Below, piece by piece: positions 13,282-25,400 of a stretch of 64,000 bases of DNA. The number at the start of each line of letters is the position of its first letter. The first letter of the stretch is position 1. This stretch comes from Moringa oleifera (taxonomy: Eukaryota > Streptophyta > Magnoliopsida > Brassicales > Moringaceae), in the NCBI GenBank assembly GCA_021397835.1, contig JAJFZO010000579.1, forward strand, positions 1,069,001-1,133,000, read 5' to 3'. Under the pieces are notes generated by a model. That model made no database searches. It saw nothing but the letters and a program-made list of their open reading frames with translations, and was not told the DNA's origin. A program made the position numbers and the translations under genes.

Positions 13282-13800
13282 AGAGTAAATGTATATAAAA
13301 TCTTAATATTTATTTTATATTATTAATCAAATTTTTATATTTAAAAAGTGATCAATTAAATTTTAATTTATTAATTTGATCTGAATTAAACGTTATATCA
13401 AATAAATTAAAAATATTTTTATTGTTGAAATGCTTTAAAAATGATTTAAATGAATTATTCACTTCATTTTAGGTTTATTCTTTAAATTTGAATAATTTTC
13501 AGTGCACGATTTATTTTTTATAAAATTTTTATAATATAAATTTAAAAATACATTTTTAATACTTACAAAATTATAAAACTTTTTGCTATAGTAGTTTGAA
13601 TTTTTTTACATCAATAAAAAATTTTAAATTAAAATTTATTATATAAGATCTTTAATTTGAATATTTTAATTTTTAATTTTTTTGATAAAATTTAATTTAA
13701 TTTAAATTAATAAATCAAAGTTGAGTTTGTCACTTTTTAGTATAAGACTTTGATTGATAATTTAAGATAAATATCAAGATTTTATGAGACATTTACCTTA
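13282..13800. mobile_element. MITE-like element with ~100-bp terminal inverted repeats
   Basis: The left end (from about 13283, gagtaaatgtatataaaatc...) matches the reverse complement of the right end (to about 13799, ggtaaatgtctcataaaatc...) over roughly 100 nt with scattered mismatches. Shared blocks include TAAAATCTT, ATATTTAT, ATCAAA, AAAAAGTGA and TTTATTAATTT. Total length is about 520 nt with no coding capacity. The flanks read TA on both sides, consistent with a TA target duplication, but the superfamily is not assigned. Confidence 0.65.
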
Positions 13801-16238
13801 TATGGTATACTTTTTTTTATTTCGTATTAAAAAATTAAACAAAAAAATAAATATATATATGATAAAATTAACTAAAAATTTGTTTTTAAAAAAACATATA
13901 TGAAAAATAAGTCAAAGTGACAACTACTAGTTAAGGAAAAAACGGTTGAGACCATTATACGTTTACAATGAGAGTTGATTAAGTAATGTACATATAAAAA
14001 GCATTGCATGTTAACATAATAGATAAAGATGAGAGCATGAATTCATTGTATTATGTAACACTATTAGTATATTTTTTGGGTCATTTATGTGCATATGAAA
14101 AGTATCTAATACACATTGTTTTCAAAATCAGACTAAGTCGATCGATCTAATTGGTTGAATTAGCAAAATTCATCTAATCTATTTTAAACATTATAGTTAA
14201 TCTAAATCATTAAAATAATATATTTTAATTTTTTTCATATCATAATTACATTATCATAAAAAATAAAATAAATAAAAAAATAAAAAATAAAATTTTTTAT
14301 TTATTCGATATGTTTTAAAATTAATTTTAACATTATTTAACATTGTTCATTTTAATTTATGTATTAAAATATTATCATTATTTATTAAATGGTCACCATT
14401 TCAATCTTTAATGTAATTGTGGCTTTATTTTTTGGCTTGATTGTTTAAATTTAATCATGTTGTCACAATTTAAATCTTTAATTTAATTGTGATTCTATTT
14501 TTTGTTTGGATTTTTTAAATTTAATAATTGATTTGATCTTAAAAATATTAATGAAAAAATATTTAGCATTATTTTATTTACTGGGCTAACTAAAATTTTT
14601 AATATTTTTTAAACGTCAAAATCTCTATATAACTAATATTTCTCAATTCTCGTTCTTTTCTTTGAAATACTTTCAAAAATTATTATTTTTATTATCTTAT
14701 TCTCATATAAATTAAAATATTTTATCGTATTTGTAATTTCATTTAATTGTAATCATAATTCATTGTTTTTGAGATCAAAATGAGATGTCTTCGTAAGCTT
14801 TTAAAATTATGACATTTGAATATTCTTATATATATTGATTGATAAGATGATTGTCCTTTTGGATATTTAAATCTAAAGCAATCTTTACATAAACCTAATT
14901 AAAGGTTAAATTTTTAAGTTATTTATTTTACCTTAATTTTTGATTTTTCTATCAAATCACATTCGATGAATTTAACAGAATATGCTTGGTTGATTTAAAT
15001 TTTATGTCAACATTAATTTTTAATGTTAAGAAAAGTTTTATTAATGAAAATAAAATTAAAAAAATAAAAAATTAAGCCAAAAATTCGAAAGTAAAAATCC
15101 CAATGGAAATATGATGCCGACCACATGCATGAAATGATTTGCACGCCACTACCGACAAGCAAAAGGCATTGGTAAGACATTCTCTTTACCTTTAGCACGT
15201 GATATCCATATCTTATGGAACCAAGGTGGATGGATTTAAATATTTTTTTATACGATTTTAAAAGAAAATTAATTATATTTTTGTTAATATATAAATTTAA
15301 AAAGTATTTTGTTGCAAGCTCTAGAAATCTATGCTTGTAATTGGAGATAGCTATGGTTAGCGTTCGATTTGATTTCGATTTCGAACCATTGATTCAAGGT
15401 TTACCATTTAGATGAACTAGAATTTGAACCGTTAAGCTTTGATTTTAGTTAAGGTTTGATTCTGATTTTAATTTATAACTGATTCAAGTTTAAATTAAAT
15501 TAAATTAAAAATTGTTTAATCAACTAATACATATGTATATATCATTTTTTAAAAAAACTTGAAATAAATGAAGTTTATATATATATATATATAAAACAAA
15601 TATCGACGTATATTTGAAAATATATTAAGATCCATTTTGAGCAATTTTTTTAATTTTAGATTATTTTTAATTTTTTATTTAAAAATATTTTTATAAATTT
15701 ATTATTTAACTGTAAATATAAAAATTTAAAATTTAAGAAATATAAATTATATAAAATCTTAAAATTTACTCTTCCACTAAAAAACTCACTGTTAAAATTT
15801 TCAAATAAATAAATTTAAAATTAAAGATATTTAAATTTAAAACCTTTTACAATAATTTAAATTTTTTTGTAAAAAAATATTTAAGATGTTTTAAAAAATT
15901 AGAATTTTTTCAGTATTAAAACTATTTTTTAAAAAATTATAAAAATAACTCCTAAGTCAAATTTTATTTAAAAATATAAAATTTGTTTAATTATTTTTAA
16001 ATACCTTAAAAATAAAAATAAATTTTATTTTTTGATTATTTAAATTAATTTTTAATTCAAAATATAATCAAACTCGATTTTTTAAAATAAAATCTTATTT
16101 TTAAAAATTAAAACTTTTAAAATTTATATGGTATTAAACTTAATTTTTGTATTAATAATATAATAAATTTTAAATATTTATTAAAAAAACTTTTATATAA
16201 GATGTGACCATTATGTAGATGTCGTTCAGTTTTTCTAT

Positions 16239-16248
16239 GCCACGTCAT
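16239..16248 (+). promoter_or_regulatory. ABRE/bZIP-like ACGT motif upstream of ABCC13
   Basis: GCCACGTCAT carries the ACGT core of plant bZIP sites about 215 nt upstream of the ABCC13 start codon. It is a sequence match only and could occur by chance. Confidence 0.25.
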
Positions 16249-16329
16249 ATCCTTGTCGCCCACGACGATTAGTTTTTAAAATTGCACACGAGGCCATCTT
16301 TCGTGTCACTTCCTCCTCATAACGGCCTC

Positions 16330-16355
16330 TTTTTTTTTTTTTTTTTTTTTTTTTT
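16330..16355. repeat. T26 homopolymer in the ABCC13 5' region
   Basis: An uninterrupted run of 26 T lies about 110 nt upstream of the first ATG of ABCC13. Poly(dA:dT) tracts are common near plant promoters; the exact length is prone to assembly error. Confidence 0.9.
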
Positions 16356-16463
16356 GAGAGAGGGAAAGGAGCACTTTCCCTGGGGAACGGCCTCTCTTTT
16401 CTTTATCTCGCCCTTGCACTAACTCTCCCGTTCCCTCTCTGCTCAGTTTCTGTCAATTGCTTT

Positions 16464-19400
16464 ATGCTTGGAACTGCAGACATGGGTTTCATGAACCTCA
16501 TTTGCCCTAAATCCCCGTTTGTAAGTGTCTCATTTTTCTGTTCTTCTCTGCCTTCATCGATACGTTTTCTTTTATGGCCTGTTATGTTTAAATTTATTGT
16601 CACTAAAGCGTCTTAACAGAAACAAGGGAGTAAATATCTGTTCGGTTTACTGAAATGATCATTGAAAGGAAAGTTAGCCTCTGTTTTTGTTTAAGTCTTT
16701 TTTGGCTCTGTTCTCCAGAACTTTTGGTAAAAGCTGTGTGTTTGGCTGCTCAGAAATAAAGCAAATTGCAAGAAACTCATAAGTTCAGTTTTCTGTTCAT
16801 GGGCATTAGGGGAACCATTAGCCTGTTCTTTCTATCAAACTTAAGCGTTTCGTCATAATCAATATATACACACGACCGGTTATTATTGTACATGTACAAA
16901 CTCACATTGAAGTGCTGTGCGCCCACATATGCACACTTGTCTGTATATGCATTCATAGGTACATACACGAACAGATACATACATGTGGCCAGACATCTAT
17001 ATTTTATATTTACTTTTAATATGTACTTCTAAAGTGCTACTGAAAATCTGAAACATGCAATGGAACCGTGTTTGGTTGGTGAGAAGATTTTTGGACTTAA
17101 AGAATTTGAAAGATAGATTAGAATGTCGAATCTATAGCATATTATAAACCCAATCAAATAAAATAGAAAATTCAAATGAAGTTTTCAAGATTTACTAATT
17201 TTAGATAAATAACTTTGCTATTAATTTTCTTTTGCAAGCTTGATGATATTTTTGCAATTTCATTTCTCCACCTCAGGTATGGGAGCGAGGTGGATTCTCC
17301 CAGTGTTTTGATGACCTATATCCTTTTAATATATTGAGGTTTGTTTATGAGCTTTTCCCTACAAAAACCAGAATGCTGTGCTTGGCCACATGGAATTTTA
17401 CCTTTGAGTTAGAACTTGATTGTTTTCTGGAAATCTCTTTATAAACATTAGGGATGATGATCCCTATTTTAGTCTTCTGATTCTAAAGTTCATTGAGTGC
17501 TGGCAGCAAGTGCAAAACTTTCTGCACATTGTTTTTTCCTTATCAATGCTTACGATTTTAGGTTTTGGAACGAATTTAGTGACTCTTGCTATGGTTTCCA
17601 TTCTTGGAATTACTAAAGGGAATGCCAGGGGAAACTTAATGGTGAGTTATTTTCTTTATAATTTTAGTATGTTTTATAACTCGACATGAAGAGAAAAGGA
17701 AACAAGATCTTCTACCTAGGTTGAGTAAATCAATTTTCAACCAGCTCTGTTGACCTTTTAGGAGTTCTGTCCTTGTCCTAGGAACAATGCTTTGATCCAA
17801 TGTTCATTTTATTATACTAGTCTCTATGCCCTTTGGATTTAATAAGAATTGATTGAGAGTTTGGAAGACCCTTCTGGACCTGTTTCTACCTTGGTTCACG
17901 GAATTTTCATATAGACTTTACCTATTTATCAACATGTGGTTCTTAATTAAATAGTGAGCCTCTTTTCTAAGCCATTTGCTTTCTCCTGTATTTCTACTGC
18001 TCTCTGTCCATGTTGATTTGTTTTCTTTGAATCATTTATTGGTAGAATCTGGTCCGAAAAATAATCTACATGACGGTTGTTCATCCTTTAGTTTTGTTTA
18101 TACCTTCTGTTCTGTTCTACTTTTGTTTTTAACTTGGAGCTTGGAACTTCTAAGATGATTTTCTCATGATATTGTTTTTTTTTATTTAGAACTAAAAATG
18201 AACTGAGTTTATTCCTGGTCGTTAAATTCAGGGCCTCGAGGAGGATTGGTCCCTTATATGCTAATCGGATTCCCTAACTCGGCTACCTCCTTGTTTATGA
18301 AAAAAGAAAAAAGAACTGAATTATATATATGTATTTGTTTATATATTCCATCTTTTATGTATTTGTTTCTTGTCCCCTCACCTGCTGATGTTAGTAATTT
18401 GGAGTGTTTAATCGTTGCATTTTCCATTTTTCTCTCGTGTATGTGGTACAAATATATATGCATTAGATAATTATCGAGATTCTTTAGCAAGTCATACAAG
18501 AAAAGGTTTTCTCATTTTCCTTTTCTTTGTTCTTAGTTTATATTAGAGCAGCAAGACCGGGCCTGTCCTTAAAATTTTGCTGAAACAATTGTGATATATG
18601 CTAATCCTTTTACCAAATAATCCAGAAAAGCTTTACGGAAAAGGTTTTCTTGCGTTTCGTACCTGCTCTTGGAGTATGTTTGTTGTGTGTGGAGCTGGTT
18701 TTCCTCTTGAAGAAAGAACTTAACGGCGACATCATCATATATCATGAGTGGCTTTTCAGATTCTCGCAGTTGGCAGTCTGGGTGAGCTTCTCTAATTTTA
18801 TTGGTTCTCTGCTGTTGTGAAGATTGAGATGACAGTTTACTAAGTCTATGCTGGGGCTTTGCTTTTATAAATTTGCAGATTGCTATTATAGTCTTATCAC
18901 AGTTTACCTGCTTTATATTTTGTGACTGGATCCTATGTTTCTGGTGGATTATAAAGCCCATGATCGGAATTCTCCATCTGCAGAAAACTTTATCTACACA
19001 AGAGGTACTAGCCTTTTTCTTTCATTTAGCAGGTCTTTTCTTGACATAGTTTGTAGTATGTGCTTCGTTGTAATAGTGTCCATTTCAGTCCATCATAGGC
19101 TAAGGCTATAAGATACCTATTCATCAATAACTTTCTTTTCTATATTTTTTATGCTATATCTTCTTTCTAGCTCACTTGATCAGAAAATCAAACAACTAAG
19201 ATGGTTTTTTTACAAAAAGTTTGCCTTTGGTCATCGGCTAAAAGCAAGTAATTAATGCTAGAAACTAGAAACACCAGTGGATGGATTTATGATCAGAATT
19301 GGAATGCTTGACTTGGAGTTATTATTCTTTTTTGTCCTTTATATTGATATAGTATATTTCATTATCATGAGAGACGATTATGATTGTACATCGGTTAGTC

Positions 19401-22400
19401 CGTGCCTCAGTTGTTTTGTGTTTAATTTTTGATTTCGTTGGAGAAGAAACACTCGTTATCAGACAAATTCCCTTTATTCTTCAGGAGTGCACATTTTGTT
19501 GCTTGTTGATGAGGGAATACTTGCATTAAATGATATTCTTGATTCAGTGCACGGTATGTATATAAACTCTCCAACACTAATTTTTCAGCGACCAGGTTGC
19601 ACCCTTGCAAGTAGACGAACGCAATGATCCGTGGGTCCTAATGCCTTTTTGATTTACATCAACATCAATATCTATGACATCTAATGTTGGCTATAGGTTG
19701 TTTTCATTTTAAAAGAAAGTACAGGCTGGTACATTGCTACCTACGGTCTTTTGAACTTGGTCTATCTGATTTCCTGCATCTGAATTTAACCATGCAGATA
19801 CTTTAATGGTTGACATTTTACTGCAACATTTCATGTATTGTTCTATGAGAAAATTAAAAATTGTCAATGCATGGATGCATCTAGATACACATAGACACAA
19901 AGTACCCATTACTCACCCTTGACGAATGCAAGATTAGGCTTGGAAATGACTAATGAGAATACAGTAGCTGGAACCATTGAGCACTTCAGCCAGCAGTTTA
20001 CCCTTTTTGTTCTGTACATTGTCTGAAGAGACCATCAATAGAATTAACAAACCGCTAGACTCTGGTTGGGGAGTTGAAGGCAATATCTGCTTAGTGTGGG
20101 ATCATCTGAAGAACAGAGCAGTAGGATTAAGATGGATGGCACCAGAAAAACATTATCCCCTTAATTTTTTTTATTTTTTTGAAACTTTCAGCATTAGGCA
20201 TCCACTCTGCAGCATCAGTTTCCTCTCTTCTCCGTCCCTGCCACTTCTGTCTCATCAGATCAAAGTAACGCTCCTGCCTACATGTGGCCTCCTTCTCTTA
20301 TGCTTACATCCATGTCCTCTTCCTGTCTCTTCCGTACGCTGCTGCCTCTCTTTCCTACTTAGTCCCTCTCTCTCTTCTCTGTACACATCGCCTTTCTCCA
20401 CCTTATGCTCAGCCTCTTTCTCCTCTTGGTCTCTGTTTCATAATTTACTGCTCCCTCTCTCCCTGCTCTCCCTCCCCAGTGGCATAGATCTGGTGCTTCT
20501 CACACTACCAGTCGTGTTATCACCTGCTCCTTTTTTTTTTTTCCCTCTTTAGTCATGTAGATGGTCACCTCTGTCTCTCTCTCTCTACTACCCATGTTGT
20601 TGGCTCTCTCTTTTTGGGCCTACCCTCACTCTCTGATTGATTTGCCGCCGTCTCACAGGGATCCACCACCACATATGATTCTTTTTTTTCTTGACTGATT
20701 GAAGGCTGTTGTAACATCAATATAACCAATTATTAATGAATTTGTTGGTTTTGAGGGCTCAATGCACTTACTAAAGCTTATTCGTGAAATATCACATCTA
20801 TGTTTTCTAAAGAAATTACATATTGTCACTGTATGATGCTGAGGCTTAACCTTCACAGTGCATTTAGAAGATTATCCGAATGAACTAGAAGGGCTCTGGG
20901 GTTGTTTGATATATGTTCGACTTGATGTATCTATGGATTTTTTACAATTGATTGGTAAACTTGACACAATGTCTTTTGTCCTAATTCTGTAGTTTAGGTA
21001 CTTTTGAACTTATTATTTGGAGTATCAATTTCGTATATGGATGTGGAATTAATTGAAGTTTCATGGAGCAGGTTTTGAATTGTCTCAAAGAGAGCTTTAT
21101 TGTTTTGTTGGACATCATGTTTGGCATATCCATTAACATTATGAGGATGAAGCAAACATCTCCCAAGAGTTGGTAATTCACAGTCAATTATTTACTTTTG
21201 ATTTTTTAAATTTTGGATCACACTCATATTAAAAGCATCATTAATTACTTCCGATAAAAAAAGGGCATCATTAGTTGCTTCTGATAAAAAAAAAAGCATC
21301 ATTAAATACTTGATGTTAGGTGGTTGAATTGATTGGTTGGCTATTATAATTTGCTGGTCATATTGCATTTGTTGCATGATTTTGACCTACAAATGTGCAT
21401 ATTAAATAACACTGCATTTGATGCAAGCAAGAATATGAGACTATATTGTGGAATTCTGAACATGATTTTTCTTTCATTTTATCCTTAACCAACCTTGTTG
21501 ATGACATAAGATGGCTATCTTGTCAACTATTGTTAGATCTCATTTCCTGCATAATTTAGGTTCATGATGCCACCATATGTCATTTAGGACATGAGTGAAC
21601 AAACTCCCTGCGACCTTGATTGTGCATTGGAGTTATAATGACCATGGGATAGTAAGATGAAATATGGCAACTATTGGATGATGGGATTAACTAAGAGTGA
21701 TGCAAGGAATCTATTGGAACTTGTACAATATCTAGTAAAACTCCAAAAATAATGTTGGCAGGAAACTTTCAGTTACAAATATTGTAGAGTGAAAAAAAAA
21801 AAAAAAAGCATGTAGAAAGTGGTTTGATACCTTAAAAAGCATCGAAATATATTATCACTCGAAGACCTTGAAACATGTACATTGGTGTGAAAAAAAAAAA
21901 TCAATTTGGATTTTGATAAATGGTAAGATGAGATCATGCTGTAGCACAAGGAACTAATATTTGAAAGTAAACCAAATAGAGCAATTACCGTGAGGAAAAA
22001 TGAAAGTATTCCTTTTTCTGAACCTATGATTTTCTATAATGCAGTTTCAACTATTTTATTGCATTTTTGTAATTATCTTGGTGCTAAATTATTGCATTTT
22101 TGTAATTATCTTGGTGCTAAATTATTGCATTTGAGTTGCAATTATTGGTTCTAAATATAGCATATGGCATCTTTATATGCATTGGATGCTTATTATTGTT
22201 ATCATGGAAATCAGTATTCACTTTATTTTGCTTTTTAGTTTTCATCTTTAAAATATCAAAATGAAAGATTTCATTAACTTCTGAAAGATGCATTATCAAA
22301 CCCTTGAGTCTGATGTAAAATTGGATAATGTGTTATCGGCAGGAGCAATGGATAGGTAGCCAACTAATGCAGGCATTTGTCTAAAGAGTTGCTTGCCTTT

Positions 22401-25400
22401 TTTTATTTCAGATTCTAATTCTTGAAAATGTTTTGAGTTCTGAGTTCGTACCAGCAAATGGTTCTTGAATATGCTAGTCGACATAAAACTATCCAAGACA
22501 GCACTTTGTTGAATATCTCCAGTAGTTCCCTTTAGCTAATCTATCTTCAATCCATTAGAAAGGCTTGCAAGACTTTTCTGGGATTCAGTTTGTTGAATAT
22601 CCCCAGGAGTTCCCTTTAGCTAATCTATCTTCAATCCATAGAAAGGCTTGCAAGACTTTCCCGGGATTCGGTTTGGAGAAATCATGTAGGCACCTGAATA
22701 CCAATAAATGGGGCAGGATGAAACTCTAGAATCTTTTTCTCTTTCCCTCTCTCTATCTCTCTCTCTCTCTCCTCTCTCCTCTCTCCTCGTCTATCTATCT
22801 GTCTGTTTCCCTGTCCCTCTGTCACAGATGCAATCACATGCTGCTGGAACCCAGCTTTTATCTTTAATGTTTAGTATTAAATGATTGACACTGTACTATA
22901 TTGCCTCTATTTCTTCTATATTATTTAAGATTTGAAGATTCTATTTTCCTTTTGTATTTTTTACTGGATGTTTTCATATTCTTATGGCTGACACCATCAA
23001 CTTTTTGCTCTTCTGTCAATAGATTTTCTAATTACTTCGATGATTATCCTACTTCTATTATTTATCGACTATACTTCATGTCCCACTAATTGTAGTTCGT
23101 TGGAAGATGCACTTCTTTATGTTGACACGGAAATGGAGGAAGGCTGTGACAGGGACTCTGTAAGTAATTTTGTGTAGCCTTGCTTTTCCCTCTGAAATTT
23201 AGATAACTTCTATCCTTTAATTTAGTCATTGATTTTTTTTTTTGGATAAAAACATGTATGATTATATTGCTATCATGACACTAAGAGGTGCCTTCTGTTT
23301 ACAAGTATAAGAAAAATTATCTAAAGATAAGGAATTCAATGAATTCCACTGTCTTCCTCATTTATAATGTTCACCCTTTTAATCCAAGTTCCCAATATTT
23401 GTATCCATCTACGTCTAAACAAAAAGAGAAGAGTTTTCCTCCCCTCAAGAGCTCTTCTATTTCTCGCATTCCATACTAGCCAAAAAACCAGTAAAGGGGC
23501 TTTTGCAGCCACTTTTTTCTTTTCTTTTACCGCGTCCAGTCCTCCCCATGCATAAATCTTAACTGTTATCGGCCCAGCCACCACCCGATTGTAGCCCATC
23601 AAATCAAAATAGTTTCCCATTTCCACCTCGTCCATTTACAGCAAAGCAACACATGGTTTACAAATTCTGCATCTTCCTTACATAGAAAACACTTGTCGAC
23701 CATAATCTTTGTTTTTTTTTCCTCTACAAGTTGCAAGTTGTCAATAGTTAGGGGTTTCCCTATGTAGCTTCCCATGCATAGACTTTAAGAAGTTCATTAG
23801 CCTTCCATATTATCTTCCATAGCAATAGACCCATCTTTCCTTGCTCCTGGCTGTTTACAATATTTCTACAATAATTCTTCACTGCAAACAACTTAGAGTT
23901 ATTCTCTCTCCGAAATATTGTATCATTTCGCCTGTGTCCACTCTAAAAGTGTATATTTTTTCAAAGAATTGCCTTACATTGCTTACCTCCCAATCCTGCA
24001 TATTTTTTCTGAACCCAACATCCCAAGTGATAACATCATATCACACTATTATATAGTCATTACCCGTGCTTGTTTGTTGGAAGCCAAGTCATAGATAGTT
24101 GGAAACTCTTCCTCTTTGAGTTCTCTCCAAACCATATATCATGCCAAAAATTAATATAGAGTTTGCACCCCATGTTGAATCCCACCCATAATCTGAACTT
24201 CTCCCACCCTTTTATGATAGTTCTCCAAACTCTCATTCCATATGTGCCTTTCCCCAATGTTGACATCCACCCACACCCACACCCACACCCTCACCCTCAC
24301 CCTCCACCTCATATCTCCTCTCCACCACTCTTCTCCACAAACTATCCCTCTTCTTCATGAACCTTAATGTTCAGTTTTCCTAAAGTGTCTTGTTGAAAGA
24401 TCGAATTGGTTTAATTTCCAAGCCACTTGCTGGTATTGGTTTTCAATCTACCTTTTACCAATGATTTTTATCAATGTCACAGCCACCCCATAAAAACAGT
24501 CTTTGTTTAACTGCTTCAACCTTAATGCCACATCTCTAAGGATTGGGAAAAATGATATAAAGTAAACTGGTATGCCATATATTGTCTCTTTTGTTAGTGT
24601 CAATCTTCCAGATAAGTATCCATTCGTCCACTTGCTAATTTCTTATCAACTGTCTCCACCTCCTTATTCCATATGCTTTGTCCTTATGCTTTATCTGTAA
24701 AGGTAAAGCCGTGTATTGCATTGGAAGTGACTCTATCTTACAACCTAAACCATTGTAAGGTGCTCCCCATCCTCCCTTGTAAGTTGCTCCCCATCCATTC
24801 CCATCAAAAGTAGCTTTCTTTACTTGGAAAACGACATGCGGTAAGCCTTTAGCAAGATGGAAGAGTTAGTGGATCATATTTTGCTATGATGTAGTTGGAC
24901 TCAAAGTGTGTGAGAGTGTCTTGTTAGTGTTGGAATAACAGCAAAGATTTGTGGTAGCTGAATTAGAAGTTTGGAAGGGGCTTCTTATGTCTAAAGGTAA
25001 TTATGACATTAGTTCTTTTATTGATTGTTTAGATGGTATGGGCGAGAGGAATAAGGTCTTTGAAGGGCTGAAACTTCATTAATTTTTATAAAAGAAAAAT
25101 AGGGGTTGGTATTGAATTATTGGGTTACTAGGGATTATTATGTAAATGGGGTAGAACTTGTAGAGCTCATGGAAGTCCTAATTTCTAAGTAGCTAGCTAT
25201 ACTTGGACATGGGAGACACCGCTTTGGTGCTAACTATATAGAACATTTAACTTTATTTCTGATAAAAAGGAGAACAAGTTTATGATGCTGCCATATTGAG
25301 TGTAAATATTAAGTTATTTGGCATTGCTTTATTAGACACCATCTATATAGTGGGTATTTGGTATAGTTTGATCAACCACAATTTACTGAATGCCTTTCCC

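Larger units (their letters stand above)
12054..16463. other. AT-rich intergenic region between divergent LPA3 and ABCC13
   Basis: About 4.4 kb separates the two start codons. It is very AT-rich, with long A/T homopolymers and (TA)n tracts near 12319-12334 and 15580-15592. It must hold both promoters. Apart from the MITE-like element and small motifs listed separately, I see no coding potential; short open frames here are low-complexity. Confidence 0.8.

Noticed and set aside
17318..17560. Conventional GT-AG splice for ABCC13 exons 2-3 (donor after ATATTGAG, acceptor TTTTAG)
   Set aside because: It gives a frameshift relative to [12 protein letters not shown]; the AT-AC pair restores the frame and the expected family sequence.
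19440..19560. Possible ABCC13 exon after acceptor cttcag at 19483
   Set aside because: The peptides in all three frames do not resemble the family, and the 20998-21071 exon satisfies the phase and the FGVSI motif.
19696..19740. Possible small exon VVFILKES after ctatag
   Set aside because: Looks slightly family-like but no GT donor keeps the frame with exons 5 and 6.
19977..20552. 191-codon + strand open frame
   Set aside because: It is Ser/Leu/Pro-rich because it reads a pyrimidine-rich tract inside intron 5. It has no family motifs and low-complexity composition.
23336..23635. Minus-strand 99-codon open frame as a host gene
   Set aside because: The sequence is the C-terminal tail of a LINE ORF2, bounded by the LINE 3' signature.
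24266..24308. CACCCA/CACCCT array as interstitial telomere repeat
   Set aside because: The unit is not the plant telomere heptamer CCCTAAA; it is a simple repeat inside LINE sequence.
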